Shown in pieces: positions 7,949-16,516 of a stretch of DNA of 55,247 nucleotides. Source of the stretch: an uncultured Bacteroidales bacterium (GTDB lineage Bacteria; Bacteroidota; Bacteroidia; Bacteroidales; UBA932); the NCBI GenBank assembly GCA_947253655.1, contig CAMYAE010000012.1, positions 1 through 55,247 on the forward strand, written 5' to 3'. The notes below the pieces were generated by a model. That model made no database searches. It was not told where the DNA came from and was given only the letters and a program-made list of their open reading frames with translations. The number at the start of each line of letters is the position of its first letter. Within the stretch, counting starts at the first letter, position 1. The translations under genes were made by a program, and so were the position numbers.

Positions 7949-9070
7949 TTAGCCTTTGAATTTAAGAGCCTGCTGAGCTATCAGTTCGGCATCATCGAAA
8001 TAGTTTATTTTCATCGCCTTACGTACTTGGTCAAGGGTACCGGCAGCGACAGCCCTTGCTTCCTCACAACCTTTCTTCAACATTTCATATACGGAAGGAA
8101 TATCTTTTTCAAATTCCTTGCGACGGGTTCTGATAGGTTCCAGCTCCTCGTTTATTATCTTTTCAAGGAATTTTTTGCATTTCACGTCACCAAGCCCTCC
8201 TTTACGGTAATGGGCTTTCAGTTCATCCAAATTGGCATAATCCGGCCAATATCTCCGGAAATGTTCGTCCTTGCAGAAAGCATCTAAATAAGTGAAGACA
8301 GTATTGCCTTCAATATGACCCGGATCGGACACGTTGATATGCAGGGGGTCTGTGTACATAGACATAATCTTCTTGTGCATTTCATCAGCACTTTCGGAAA
8401 GATATATACAGTTACCCAAAGACTTTGACATCTTGGCCTTTCCGTCCGTTCCAGGGAGACGCATGCTGGCCGCATTGTCCGGAAGCAGGATTTCGGGCTC
8501 GACAAGAGTTTCTCCGTAAATGCCGTTGAACTTCCTTACAATTTCCACTGTCTGCTCTATCATAGGCTTCTGATCCTCTCCGGCAGGCACCACGTTGGCT
8601 TTGAATGCAGTTATGTCAGCTGCCTGGGAAATAGGATATGTGAAAAATCCCACAGGCAGTCCGCTGCCGAACACCTGCTCGCCCTCTCCTTCAGCCCCGA
8701 AACCCCTCATTTTAATCTCTGATTTCACGGTCGGATTCCTCTGAAGCCTTGCCACCGTAACCATATTCATAAAATAGAATGAAAGTTCGGTAAGCTGCTC
8801 GATCTGGCTCTGGATAAACATTGTCACCTTAGAAGGGTCGAGACCGGCCGACAGATAGTCAAGGGCAACTTCCACAACATTCTGACGCACCTTCTCCGGG
8901 TTGTCTATATTGTCGGTAAGAGCCTGGGCATCAGCGATAAACACAAACATCCTATCATATTTCCCTTCATTCTGCAATTCTACCCTGCGACGGAGCGAGC
9001 CGACATAGTGCCCGATATGAAGCCTCCCTGTAGGCCTGTCGCCGGTAAGTATTATTCTTTCTTTAGACAT
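7949..9070 (-). CDS. trpS: tryptophan--tRNA ligase
   Basis: A 373-aa class I aminoacyl-tRNA synthetase that charges tRNA-Trp. The HIGH motif is HIGH at 18-21 (in PTGRLHIGHYVGSL) and the KMSKS loop is KMSKS at 213-217. Residues around 110-140 carry an insert with GEGEQVFGSG, seen in one class of bacterial TrpRS and explaining why the protein is longer than the roughly 330-aa E. coli type. The start overlaps the stop of the YhhN-like gene as TAATG, so translation is probably coupled. It is the only TrpRS in the window and looks intact. Confidence 0.95.
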   Translation of the reverse strand: MSKERIILTGDRPTGRLHIGHYVGSLRRRVELQNEGKYDRMFVFIADAQALTDNIDNPEKVRQNVVEVALDYLSAGLDPSKVTMFIQSQIEQLTELSFYFMNMVTVARLQRNPTVKSEIKMRGFGAEGEGEQVFGSGLPVGFFTYPISQAADITAFKANVVPAGEDQKPMIEQTVEIVRKFNGIYGETLVEPEILLPDNAASMRLPGTDGKAKMSKSLGNCIYLSESADEMHKKIMSMYTDPLHINVSDPGHIEGNTVFTYLDAFCKDEHFRRYWPDYANLDELKAHYRKGGLGDVKCKKFLEKIINEELEPIRTRRKEFEKDIPSVYEMLKKGCEEARAVAAGTLDQVRKAMKINYFDDAELIAQQALKFKG

Positions 9071-9777
9071 TATATTGTATTATTTTGATTATCAAGAAGT
9101 TTATTTTTAATATACGGCAATGCAATCCCCCCGGCAAGCAGAATTTCCGCCAGAATATAGGTAAACATTATCAACGGATGCCTGAAAGGAAAATCTATCC
9201 CCATAAAAGTCTCCAAGGCTATCATAAGGTCAGATCCCATAAAAAACAGACCGCCTGACAAAATAAGCCAGGAATATGGATATTTCCTTATCACTCCTAA
9301 AATTCCAGATGATGTGATACATAATAGGGCTGCACAATAAAAAGAGACAGCAATTCTCATCTTGACAGGAAGGTCAAATGGCATTGTTATCAGATTCGAA
9401 AGCATTATTACAGGAACCGCGACAAACCACAAGGCCTCAGATGGAGAAAGCTTGCCAAAGCGTTTTGAGAGGATTATAATATAGAATATATGCCCTATCA
9501 GGAAGGCTGTCAGACCGGCCATAAGAAATTTCACGCCTGGAAAAAGCAGCAGTATGTCTCCGGCAGTGTGCATTGTCAGGGCAATGGCCAGATTGGTGAT
9601 TGTCTTTCTGTCGCAAGCTGTCGGAAGCAGAGCCAGAATTGCCGTCACCATAAGGGACGGCATCAGGAACGGCTTAATATAGGCATGAAGCGACTCGGTG
9701 CCGATAGCCAGCGAGAACACTTCAATTATTGACAATACCAGAAAAACACCTCCGACTATATATACCTTTCTTGACAT
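9070..9777 (-). CDS. YhhN/TMEM86-family membrane protein, probable lysoplasmalogenase
   Basis: A 235-aa polytopic membrane protein with about seven to eight hydrophobic segments. Family signs are the KPFLMPSL motif after the second helix, the charged GDILLL in a helix, the FLIGHIFY segment and a late GSDLMIAL. Characterised YhhN/TMEM86B proteins cleave the vinyl-ether bond of lysoplasmalogens, but most bacterial members are untested. It sits 20 nt after purN and its stop shares bases with the trpS start. No functional link to those genes is evident, so the grouping may be purely transcriptional. Confidence 0.8.
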   Translation of the reverse strand: MSRKVYIVGGVFLVLSIIEVFSLAIGTESLHAYIKPFLMPSLMVTAILALLPTACDRKTITNLAIALTMHTAGDILLLFPGVKFLMAGLTAFLIGHIFYIIILSKRFGKLSPSEALWFVAVPVIMLSNLITMPFDLPVKMRIAVSFYCAALLCITSSGILGVIRKYPYSWLILSGGLFFMGSDLMIALETFMGIDFPFRHPLIMFTYILAEILLAGGIALPYIKNKLLDNQNNTI

Positions 9778-9797
9778 CAGATTGAAAGTTAAGTTTG

Positions 9798-10370
9798 CTA
9801 TAATTCCCCTTTCAGGACCTTCTCAATGACGGAAGGGAAATGCTTCATCTCCAGAACATGTTCCTTGGCAGCTATATCTTCCGGCGTATCCTCCGGCGAC
9901 AAGGCTGTCCGGAATTGTGCAATGATACGGCCGCCGTCCACCTCGCCGCTCACATAGTGCACTGTCATGCCGGTTTCACTTTCCCCTGCCGCCTTGACAG
10001 CCTCGTGTACATGCATTCCGTACATCCCCTTTCCGCCGAACTTTGGCAGCAAAGCCGGATGAAGATTAATCATTCGGCCGGAATATGCCGCTACCAGATA
10101 GTCAGGCACTTTCAGAAGAAAGCCGGCAAGCACGATAAAATCCACCCCATATCCGTCTAAAATAGCCATAACGGCATCCTCATCCTTAAAGCCGTCTTTG
10201 GTTACTATTTCGGCGGGAACACCGTTATTCCTTGCTCTCTCGACGGCATAGGCGTCAGGTCTGTTGCTGACGACAACCGCCACTCGGGCGAGGTCGGAGC
10301 CGGCAAAATGCTTTATGATATTTTCACAATTAGTGCCGCTGCCCGACACAAAAATAGCTATCTTTTTCAT
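9798..10370 (-). CDS. purN: phosphoribosylglycinamide formyltransferase
   Basis: A 190-aa cytosolic enzyme that transfers a formyl group from 10-formyl-THF to GAR in purine synthesis. The phosphate-binding loop GSGTN is at 10-14, and the catalytic residues Asn102 and His104 (INLHPALLPKF) and Asp145 (GEVDGG) are present with the usual spacing. A longer frame reaches 10463, but it runs through a perfect -7 box (10379-10386); MKKIAIFVSGSG at 10370 is the canonical N-terminus. The box is only 8 nt from the ATG, so the leader must be very short. First gene of the minus-strand group that includes trpS. Confidence 0.95.
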   Translation of the reverse strand: MKKIAIFVSGSGTNCENIIKHFAGSDLARVAVVVSNRPDAYAVERARNNGVPAEIVTKDGFKDEDAVMAILDGYGVDFIVLAGFLLKVPDYLVAAYSGRMINLHPALLPKFGGKGMYGMHVHEAVKAAGESETGMTVHYVSGEVDGGRIIAQFRTALSPEDTPEDIAAKEHVLEMKHFPSVIEKVLKGEL

Positions 10371-10378
10371 TCCAAGGT

Positions 10379-10386
10379 CAAATATA
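10379..10386 (-). promoter_or_regulatory. -7 promoter box (TATATTTG) for purN
   Basis: A perfect TAnnTTTG, 8 nt before the purN ATG, implying a nearly leaderless mRNA. It faces a second box at 10433-10440 that serves the divergent DUF5686 gene; the 46 bp between the two boxes show no strong palindrome. Confidence 0.5.
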
Positions 10387-10432
10387 CAAATAAGTAATGT
10401 AAATATGCCCGGAGAGGGAAAAAAATTATGAG

Positions 10433-10440
10433 TATATTTG
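10433..10440 (+). promoter_or_regulatory. -7 promoter box (TATATTTG) for the DUF5686 gene
   Basis: A perfect TAnnTTTG, 22 nt before the ATG at 10463, divergent from the purN promoter. Confidence 0.5.
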
Positions 10441-10462
10441 CTGCCTGCATCGGTAACAGCCA

Positions 10463-12994
10463 ATGATGAGAATATTGAAACATATAAATATAGAAGTTGC
10501 CGTATTCCTGCTTATAATTCCGGCCGTCCTGTCGGCACAGCCTACAAGAGTCAAAGGGCGGGTGACGGACTCGGCTACCGGGGAAGGAATACCTTTCGCC
10601 GGCATATATTTCAAGAACAGCACTATTGGAGTATCCTCCGATATGGACGGATATTTCTCTTTGGAAACAAGGGATGCCGTTACCACAACTCTTTGCGCTT
10701 CCATACTCGGCTACGAAAGCATGGAAATAGAGATCCGCTTAGGGCATTACCAGGAGGTTGATTTCAAGCTTAAACTTATAAACAACGCCCTCAACGCCAT
10801 TGTGGTAAAACCGGACAACCGCAGGATGAAGCGCCTGCTCTCAAATATTGACAAACGCCGCAAGTACAATGACCCGGAGCAAAAACAGGCCTATCAGTGC
10901 GACATCTACAATAAAATGGAAATCGATCTGAGCAATGCCGATGAACAGATAAAGAACAAGCTGATTCGCAAGAATTTCGGCTTTGTCTTCGATTATATGG
11001 ACACCTCCGTGGTCTCCGGAAGGCCTTATCTGCCGATAATGATTTCCGAGGTGGTTTCGCGCAAATACCATAAAGCCAGCCCGTCCTTGGACAAAGAGGT
11101 GATTGAAGCCTCAAGAATTTCCGGAATAGAAGATGAAAATATGCTGTCACAGTTTACCGGAAGCATGCACCTCAAGACCAATTTCTATGACAATTTCATC
11201 AATGCTTTCAATGTGGAGATCCCGTCTCCTTTATCATCTGACGGTTGGCTCTACTACAATTATTTTCTGATTGATAGCCTGAACATTGACGGCAGGAAAA
11301 CCTACAACATCCGTTTTCACCCTAAAAAACTCGTTTCCTCACCGGTATTTGACGGAGAAATGAATATTGATGCGGAGGAATACGCCTTAAAGGATATGCA
11401 CGTGAAATTGCAGAAAGGGTCGAATGTAAACTGGATAAGAGACCTTGTAATAGACGTGGAGCATCAGAGGGTCGGAGACAGCACCTGGTTTTACAAGCAG
11501 GACAAAATGTATGTGGATTTCTCTGTGGTGATGAAAGATTCTTCCAAGGCAATATCTTTCCTTGGCAGGAAGCAGCTGGAATATTCCAATCCCCAATTCT
11601 CCTGGGACCTCAATGAGAAAATTTCAGGAGGAAAAGACAAGGTGACGATAGATAAGGACGCAAGCACGAAGAGTCCGGAGTATTGGCAGGATGCGAGGCC
11701 TTATCCCCTGTCTGAAAAAGAGCAGAATATCTACAATATGGTGGATTCAATCAAGAACGTGCCGCTCTATCACGACCTCTACTCCATTGTGGCGACTTTC
11801 GTAAACGGGTACTACGACTACAAGAAAATCAGTTTTGGCCCTGTGCATAAATTTATAAGTTTCAACAACTTAGAGGGATTGAGGCTTCAGTTCGGAATAC
11901 GTACGTCAGCTGATTTCAGCCGAAAGATAAGGTTCTCCGTCTACGGTGCCTACGGCATAAAAGACAATAATTTCAAGGGGGGATGCAGTGTGGAATATCT
12001 GTTCAGCAAGCAGCCGACAATGAAATTGACGGTCAGCGGCAAAAAAGACGTGGTGCAACTCGGCAAAGGCAGCAATCTGTTCACCGATGGAAACCTGTTT
12101 TCATCAATACTGTCCAAAACCGGACAACAGAAACTAAGTCCTGTCAACGAATATATAATAAGGTATGACCATGAATGGAATTCAGGATTTAACAGTATGT
12201 TCGCCCTCGAATCCAAGACTTATTTTTCCAACGGCTTCGTGCCGATGATTACTCCTAAGAACGAAAATATACACAGCATAACAGCCAACCAGGCCAGGAT
12301 GTCATTACGTTTCTCATGGGACGAAACCGTCACAAGGGGCGTGTTTGTAAAAAAATATGTGCATACAAAATATCCTGTCGTCACCTTTGACTTCACCGGT
12401 GGACTTAAAGGGGCTGTAAAAAACGACTACTCGTTTTTCAGAAGCGATTTGACAATTAATTACAGGCTCGCCACCCCACCGGCCGGCTACAGCAGGATAA
12501 TGCTTAACGCAGGTAAGATTTTCGGCACTGTCCCATATCCTCTGCTAAAGCTGCACGAGGGTAACGGCACATATTTTCTGGACAAGAGCTCATTCGCCTG
12601 CATGAGTTATTACGAATTCGCTTCCGACACCTGGGCTACCTTGTTTTTTGAGCACAATTTCAACGGCTTCTTCTTCGGCAAAGTCCCTCTATTGCGCAAG
12701 CTGCAGCTTCGTGAGGTCTATACACTGAAAGCCGCATACGGCACTCTTTCCAAAAGGAATAACGGTATTATCGGAAATCCGGCCTCCGCCAATGCGGTTA
12801 TGTATTTCCCAAAGGGAATGACGTCTTTGGAAAAGCCTTATCTGGAAATGGGAGTGGGAATTACAAATATTTTAAGGATGTTCAGGGTGGACACCTTTTG
12901 GAGAATGACCCACCGCTACAAAACGGAAGACGGTGTCCGCAAGAAGTCGGACAATCTATTTGCCGTAAATTTCGGAATAGAACTAAAGTTCTAA
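10463..12994 (+). CDS. DUF5686 / carboxypeptidase-regulatory-domain outer-membrane protein
   Basis: An 843-aa exported protein. Residues 1 to about 25 are a signal peptide ending LSAQP. Residues 28-110 form a CarboxypepD_reg-like Ig fold (RVKGRVTDSATGEGIPFAGI ... DMDGYFSL). The rest matches the DUF5686 layout, with a conserved FNAFNVEIPSPLSSDGW-like block and a long beta-rich region with alternating aromatics, ending in Phe, which suggests an outer-membrane barrel. It lacks a SusC-type plug. Function is unknown for the family. The 3' end overlaps the convergent M23 gene by 12 nt. Confidence 0.85.
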   Translation: MMRILKHINIEVAVFLLIIPAVLSAQPTRVKGRVTDSATGEGIPFAGIYFKNSTIGVSSDMDGYFSLETRDAVTTTLCASILGYESMEIEIRLGHYQEVDFKLKLINNALNAIVVKPDNRRMKRLLSNIDKRRKYNDPEQKQAYQCDIYNKMEIDLSNADEQIKNKLIRKNFGFVFDYMDTSVVSGRPYLPIMISEVVSRKYHKASPSLDKEVIEASRISGIEDENMLSQFTGSMHLKTNFYDNFINAFNVEIPSPLSSDGWLYYNYFLIDSLNIDGRKTYNIRFHPKKLVSSPVFDGEMNIDAEEYALKDMHVKLQKGSNVNWIRDLVIDVEHQRVGDSTWFYKQDKMYVDFSVVMKDSSKAISFLGRKQLEYSNPQFSWDLNEKISGGKDKVTIDKDASTKSPEYWQDARPYPLSEKEQNIYNMVDSIKNVPLYHDLYSIVATFVNGYYDYKKISFGPVHKFISFNNLEGLRLQFGIRTSADFSRKIRFSVYGAYGIKDNNFKGGCSVEYLFSKQPTMKLTVSGKKDVVQLGKGSNLFTDGNLFSSILSKTGQQKLSPVNEYIIRYDHEWNSGFNSMFALESKTYFSNGFVPMITPKNENIHSITANQARMSLRFSWDETVTRGVFVKKYVHTKYPVVTFDFTGGLKGAVKNDYSFFRSDLTINYRLATPPAGYSRIMLNAGKIFGTVPYPLLKLHEGNGTYFLDKSSFACMSYYEFASDTWATLFFEHNFNGFFFGKVPLLRKLQLREVYTLKAAYGTLSKRNNGIIGNPASANAVMYFPKGMTSLEKPYLEMGVGITNILRMFRVDTFWRMTHRYKTEDGVRKKSDNLFAVNFGIELKF

Positions 12995-14251
12995 AGAATC
13001 GGATTTCACAACCAATGAGTCCTTTATCAGGCTCAGGGAGTCCATTTCCGAGCGATACAAAGCAAATACCGAATCCAAAGCCGGCTTTAATGCGGCAGGA
13101 AGAGGCTCACTTGGCGGAGCTTCCATAGTAAGCGGATTAATAGGCGTGTTGTTTTTCCATACTCTGAAATCCAAATGCGGACCGGTTGCTGTTCCCGTTG
13201 CTCCGACATAGCCAATCACCTCTCCCTGGGTTACCCTTTGACCGACTTTAAGTCCGGCTGCATAGCCGGAAAGATGCAAGTAGGCTGTAGTATATACGGA
13301 ATTATGTCTGACTTTGACGGTGTTGCCGCCACCGCCTCCCCAACCTTTAGAAATCACCTTGCCATCACCTATCGACATTACAGGAGTGCCTTTCGGAGCT
13401 GCATAATCCACTCCGGTATGCGGTTTAACCACTCCTGACACCGGATGCTTGCGGTGATAGGAAAATCCGGAGCTTACCCTTGAGAATTTAAGGGGTGCTT
13501 TCAGGAAAGCCTTTTTCATGCTCTCACCGTCTGGATTCCAATAGGCCATACCGTTTTCTTCCGTTTCGAGCATTATCGCCGGATAATCCTTGCCGTCATG
13601 ATTGAAAACCGCATAGTAGACGGTATCGACCTTTATCACCTCACCCTCGCATATTTCCTGATTGTACAAGACCTTGAAGCGGTCGCCCTCCTGAAGCGAG
13701 AAGAAATCTATGGACCAGGCATATATCTCAGACAGACTGACAATAAGCATAGGCGATACGTTTGCGGCAATCATATCATTCCAAAGCGACGAGGAAATAA
13801 CCACCTCGGCCGTTTTTTTACGATGTACAACGGGTTTGGATACCTTCCACGCCGAAAAGGGCCTCTCACAGCGGAACACTGTAGAATGCACCCTATCTTC
13901 CTCATAAACAAGATATTGTAAAGATTGCACCCCGTTCGAGTCGGCATTAAAATAAGCTGTCCACTGATTGCCCGCACGCATTTTCTTCATATTGAAAACC
14001 GAGTCCGTAGCCAAAGCCAGCTCGTATGCGTCCTTACGGCTCATCCCGACACGAGCCATAAGTTCAGTAAATATCTCACCTGATTTCAGAGTGCCACTGA
14101 CATTTTCCAAAGAGTCGGTACAGAAGCCTAATGGGTAGACGGTATCTTTGACAGTGACGACCTTGTCGCTTTTGGTAAAGCGGCATGACGGAACTGAAAC
14201 AAATATGAATATTGAAGTTATTAATATAAACAGGTATCCTTTGCCTTTCAT
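12983..14251 (-). CDS. M23-family (LytM-like) peptidase lipoprotein with an HxD site
   Basis: A 422-aa predicted lipoprotein: hydrophobic leader then SVPSC, with lipid-anchor Cys23. The C-terminal domain has the LytM fold: HTGVD (His278, Asp282), HLSGY (His326), and PHLDF (His359, Asp361). Active LytM enzymes have HxH at the last site; here the second His is Asp361. Related Bacteroidetes proteins carry the same HLDF form as I recall, so it may be a family variant rather than a dead enzyme. The upstream region (about 40-240) is probably a substrate or partner-binding module. A GTG at 14266 would extend the N-terminus but falls in the -7 box, so ATG 14251 is chosen. Expected role: peptidoglycan crosslink cleavage or regulation of such enzymes at the outer membrane. 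Confidence 0.88.
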   Translation of the reverse strand: MKGKGYLFILITSIFIFVSVPSCRFTKSDKVVTVKDTVYPLGFCTDSLENVSGTLKSGEIFTELMARVGMSRKDAYELALATDSVFNMKKMRAGNQWTAYFNADSNGVQSLQYLVYEEDRVHSTVFRCERPFSAWKVSKPVVHRKKTAEVVISSSLWNDMIAANVSPMLIVSLSEIYAWSIDFFSLQEGDRFKVLYNQEICEGEVIKVDTVYYAVFNHDGKDYPAIMLETEENGMAYWNPDGESMKKAFLKAPLKFSRVSSGFSYHRKHPVSGVVKPHTGVDYAAPKGTPVMSIGDGKVISKGWGGGGGNTVKVRHNSVYTTAYLHLSGYAAGLKVGQRVTQGEVIGYVGATGTATGPHLDFRVWKNNTPINPLTMEAPPSEPLPAALKPALDSVFALYRSEMDSLSLIKDSLVVKSDSLEL

Positions 14252-14265
14252 GATTCGAATTTTCA

Positions 14266-14273
14266 CAAACTTA
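14266..14273 (-). promoter_or_regulatory. -7 promoter box (TAAGTTTG) for the M23 lipoprotein gene
   Basis: A perfect TAnnTTTG, 14 nt before the ATG at 14251. Only 12 bp separate it from the opposite-facing box at 14286-14293, so polymerase binding at the two promoters should interfere. Confidence 0.5.
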
Positions 14274-14285
14274 ACAAAAAAATCT

Positions 14286-14293
14286 TAAATTTG
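14286..14293 (+). promoter_or_regulatory. -7 promoter box (TAAATTTG) for the sodium:solute symporter
   Basis: A perfect TAnnTTTG, 20 nt before the TTG start at 14314. It supports that unusual start, because the message would begin just upstream of it. Confidence 0.5.
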
Positions 14294-14313
14294 CAGCCGG
14301 AATTTTTTAGGAT

Positions 14314-15786
14314 TTGGGCACTACAGCAATTATAATAACCGTTGCAGCCTATTTTGCAGCTATGCTGATTGTCTCCTCGTTTACGGGAAAGGGCAATGAC
14401 AACGGAGGTTTTTTCAACGGAAACAGGAAATCGTCTTGGTGGCTTGTCACGCTTGCGATGATCAGTTCCTGCATGTCGGGTGTGACCTACGTCTCGGTAC
14501 CGGGCATGGTCGGAGCCTCCGCCTTTGGCTATATGCAGATGTGTTTAGGGTTTATTGTAGGCTATTTCATTATAGCATATATACTTATACCATTATATTA
14601 CAAACTCGATGTAGTTTCCATATACCAATACTTAGAAAGACGCTTCGGCATCTCCTCATACAAGACCGGAGCATGGTTCTTTTTTATATCCAAAATGCTT
14701 GGTGCGGCCGTCAGGCTGTACCTCGTGTGCCTTACCCTACAGCTAATCGTCTTCGAGCCTCTGAACATAAGCTTCGCCTTGAATGTGGCAATCTCCATGC
14801 TTATCGTTTTGGCATATACATTCAGGGGTGGTGTAAAATCCGTAATCGGCAACGATATTCTGAAGACATTCAGCATGATTGCCTCTGTTGTCCTATGTAT
14901 AATTTTCATAGCCAAGGGCCTGGGGCTTAATGCCAAAGAACTGTACGAAAGGGTTTCCGGCAGCTCTATGTCCAGGATTTTCTTCTTCGATGAAGTAAAG
15001 TCGCCAATATATTTCTGGAAACAGTTCATCAGCGGGATATTCATTGTCGTGGCGATGACGGGACTTGATCAGGATATGATGCAACGCACCCTAAGCTGCA
15101 AGGACTATAAAGCATCGCAGAAAAATCTTATTGCCGGCACTTTCCTGCAGACAATAGTGATTTTCATGTTTTTGGTCTTAGGCACTCTGCTACATATCTT
15201 TGCAGAGCTGAACGGTATCGTGCAAAACGGGGACAAACTCTTCCCTGCCGTTGCAACCGGAGGCCTGCTTCCGCCAATCGTAGGAATCTGTTTCATAGTA
15301 GGACTTGTGTCCTGTGCATATTCGGCCGGAGGCTCGGCTCTCACCTCCCTTACGACCTCTTTCACTATTGACATAATCGGTACCGATAATAAGACCGATG
15401 ACGGGATTGCCCGGATTAGAAAGGGCGTACATATAGCCATGGCAACTGTCATGGGAGCTGTGATATTGATTTTCAATTCATTGAACAGCACCAGTGCAAT
15501 AGATGCGGTCTATCGTCTTGCAAGCTACACCTACGGCCCCTTGCTCGGCATGTTCGCTTTCGGCATATTATCTAAAAGAAAAGTCAGGGACAGATATGTA
15601 CCTTTCGCGGCAATAACCGCTCCGGCAGTCTGCCTTATCCTGCAACTGAATTCCGACAAATGGTTCGGCGGATACGCTTTCGGTTATGAAATACTTATTA
15701 TGAACGCCTTCCTGACTTTTGCCGGCATGCTAATCCTGTCCGTACCTACTGCCCGTACCCGGACAAAATTTGGAGAAATAGGATAA
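14314..15786 (+). CDS. sodium:solute symporter (SSS family)
   Basis: A 490-aa inner-membrane transporter with about 13 hydrophobic helices. It belongs to the SSS family by the FFNGNRKSSWWLVTLAMISSCMSG block after helix 1 and by the AMTGLDQDMMQRTL region in the middle. Substrate unknown; sequences of this type transport sugars, sialic acid or carboxylates with Na+. The start is TTG: a TAG stop lies two codons upstream and the first in-frame ATG (14362) would cut helix 1, while the -7 box is 20 nt before the TTG. It is followed after 33 bp by a PorT-like barrel gene. Confidence 0.88.
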   Translation: MGTTAIIITVAAYFAAMLIVSSFTGKGNDNGGFFNGNRKSSWWLVTLAMISSCMSGVTYVSVPGMVGASAFGYMQMCLGFIVGYFIIAYILIPLYYKLDVVSIYQYLERRFGISSYKTGAWFFFISKMLGAAVRLYLVCLTLQLIVFEPLNISFALNVAISMLIVLAYTFRGGVKSVIGNDILKTFSMIASVVLCIIFIAKGLGLNAKELYERVSGSSMSRIFFFDEVKSPIYFWKQFISGIFIVVAMTGLDQDMMQRTLSCKDYKASQKNLIAGTFLQTIVIFMFLVLGTLLHIFAELNGIVQNGDKLFPAVATGGLLPPIVGICFIVGLVSCAYSAGGSALTSLTTSFTIDIIGTDNKTDDGIARIRKGVHIAMATVMGAVILIFNSLNSTSAIDAVYRLASYTYGPLLGMFAFGILSKRKVRDRYVPFAAITAPAVCLILQLNSDKWFGGYAFGYEILIMNAFLTFAGMLILSVPTARTRTKFGEIG

Positions 15787-15819
15787 AAAACTTAATTTTA
15801 CGCACTAAAACCTTTGACA

Positions 15820-16512
15820 ATGAAGAGAATCATTATCATAACTATTTTAATGTCAGCCCTTTCCGCTGCAAACCTATTTGCTCAAGTCGGTTTTTCCGCC
15901 GGCTATCTGCGCACACCCCTGCACAATGACGCAAACAATATGGAGCCCTTGAACGGCTTTTACGCAGGTCTTAGTTACAATTTCAAGGTGGCTTCAATAT
16001 TTTCAATAAATCCGGGACTTCGTTATTCTTTCGGCAGCCGCAGTGACGGCAAAATGGAATTCCTAAGCATTTCGACCAAAAAGTCCACACAGGAGCATTT
16101 TATTGAAATGCCTGTGAGCCTGACGTTTACAATTCCTGTCAGTAAATCGGTATCTGTTGTAGCTTACGGCAGGCCTACTTTCTCTTACGGTATTTCTGGA
16201 GAATTCTCCTACGAATTTTCCAGAAGGTCGCAGAATGACGAACTATTGTCTTTCAAATACGACTATTTCAAAGGCAAGGCCACTGCGAAAAATCTGCCGG
16301 ATGAATTAATGAATATGATTAACGAAAATATAGACAAGGACTCATACAGAAGATATGATGTCCTTCTCGGTGCCGGAGCAGGCATCGTACTCGCTAATCT
16401 TTGCATGATTCATGCCGGCTACGACTGGGGCATGCTTAACAGGTATAAAGACAAAGACAACGGCTCCATAAAACGCAACGTGCTTCACGTAGGTGTCACT
16501 TTCCTGTTCTGA
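15820..16512 (+). CDS. PorT-like outer-membrane beta-barrel protein
   Basis: A 230-aa exported protein with signal peptide (MKRIIIITILMSALSAANLFAQ) and a small beta-barrel pattern: alternating hydrophobic strands such as GFYAGLSYNF, SINPGLRYSFG and FIEMPVSLTF, finishing with a terminal Phe (HVGVTFLF) as in outer-membrane proteins. This is the layout of the OMP_b-brl_2/PorT family, whose members are mostly uncharacterised. An in-frame TTG two codons upstream is less likely than the ATG at 15820. A small loop insertion rich in charged residues lies at about 140-170. Confidence 0.75.
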   Translation: MKRIIIITILMSALSAANLFAQVGFSAGYLRTPLHNDANNMEPLNGFYAGLSYNFKVASIFSINPGLRYSFGSRSDGKMEFLSISTKKSTQEHFIEMPVSLTFTIPVSKSVSVVAYGRPTFSYGISGEFSYEFSRRSQNDELLSFKYDYFKGKATAKNLPDELMNMINENIDKDSYRRYDVLLGAGAGIVLANLCMIHAGYDWGMLNRYKDKDNGSIKRNVLHVGVTFLF

Positions 16513-16516
16513 GCCG

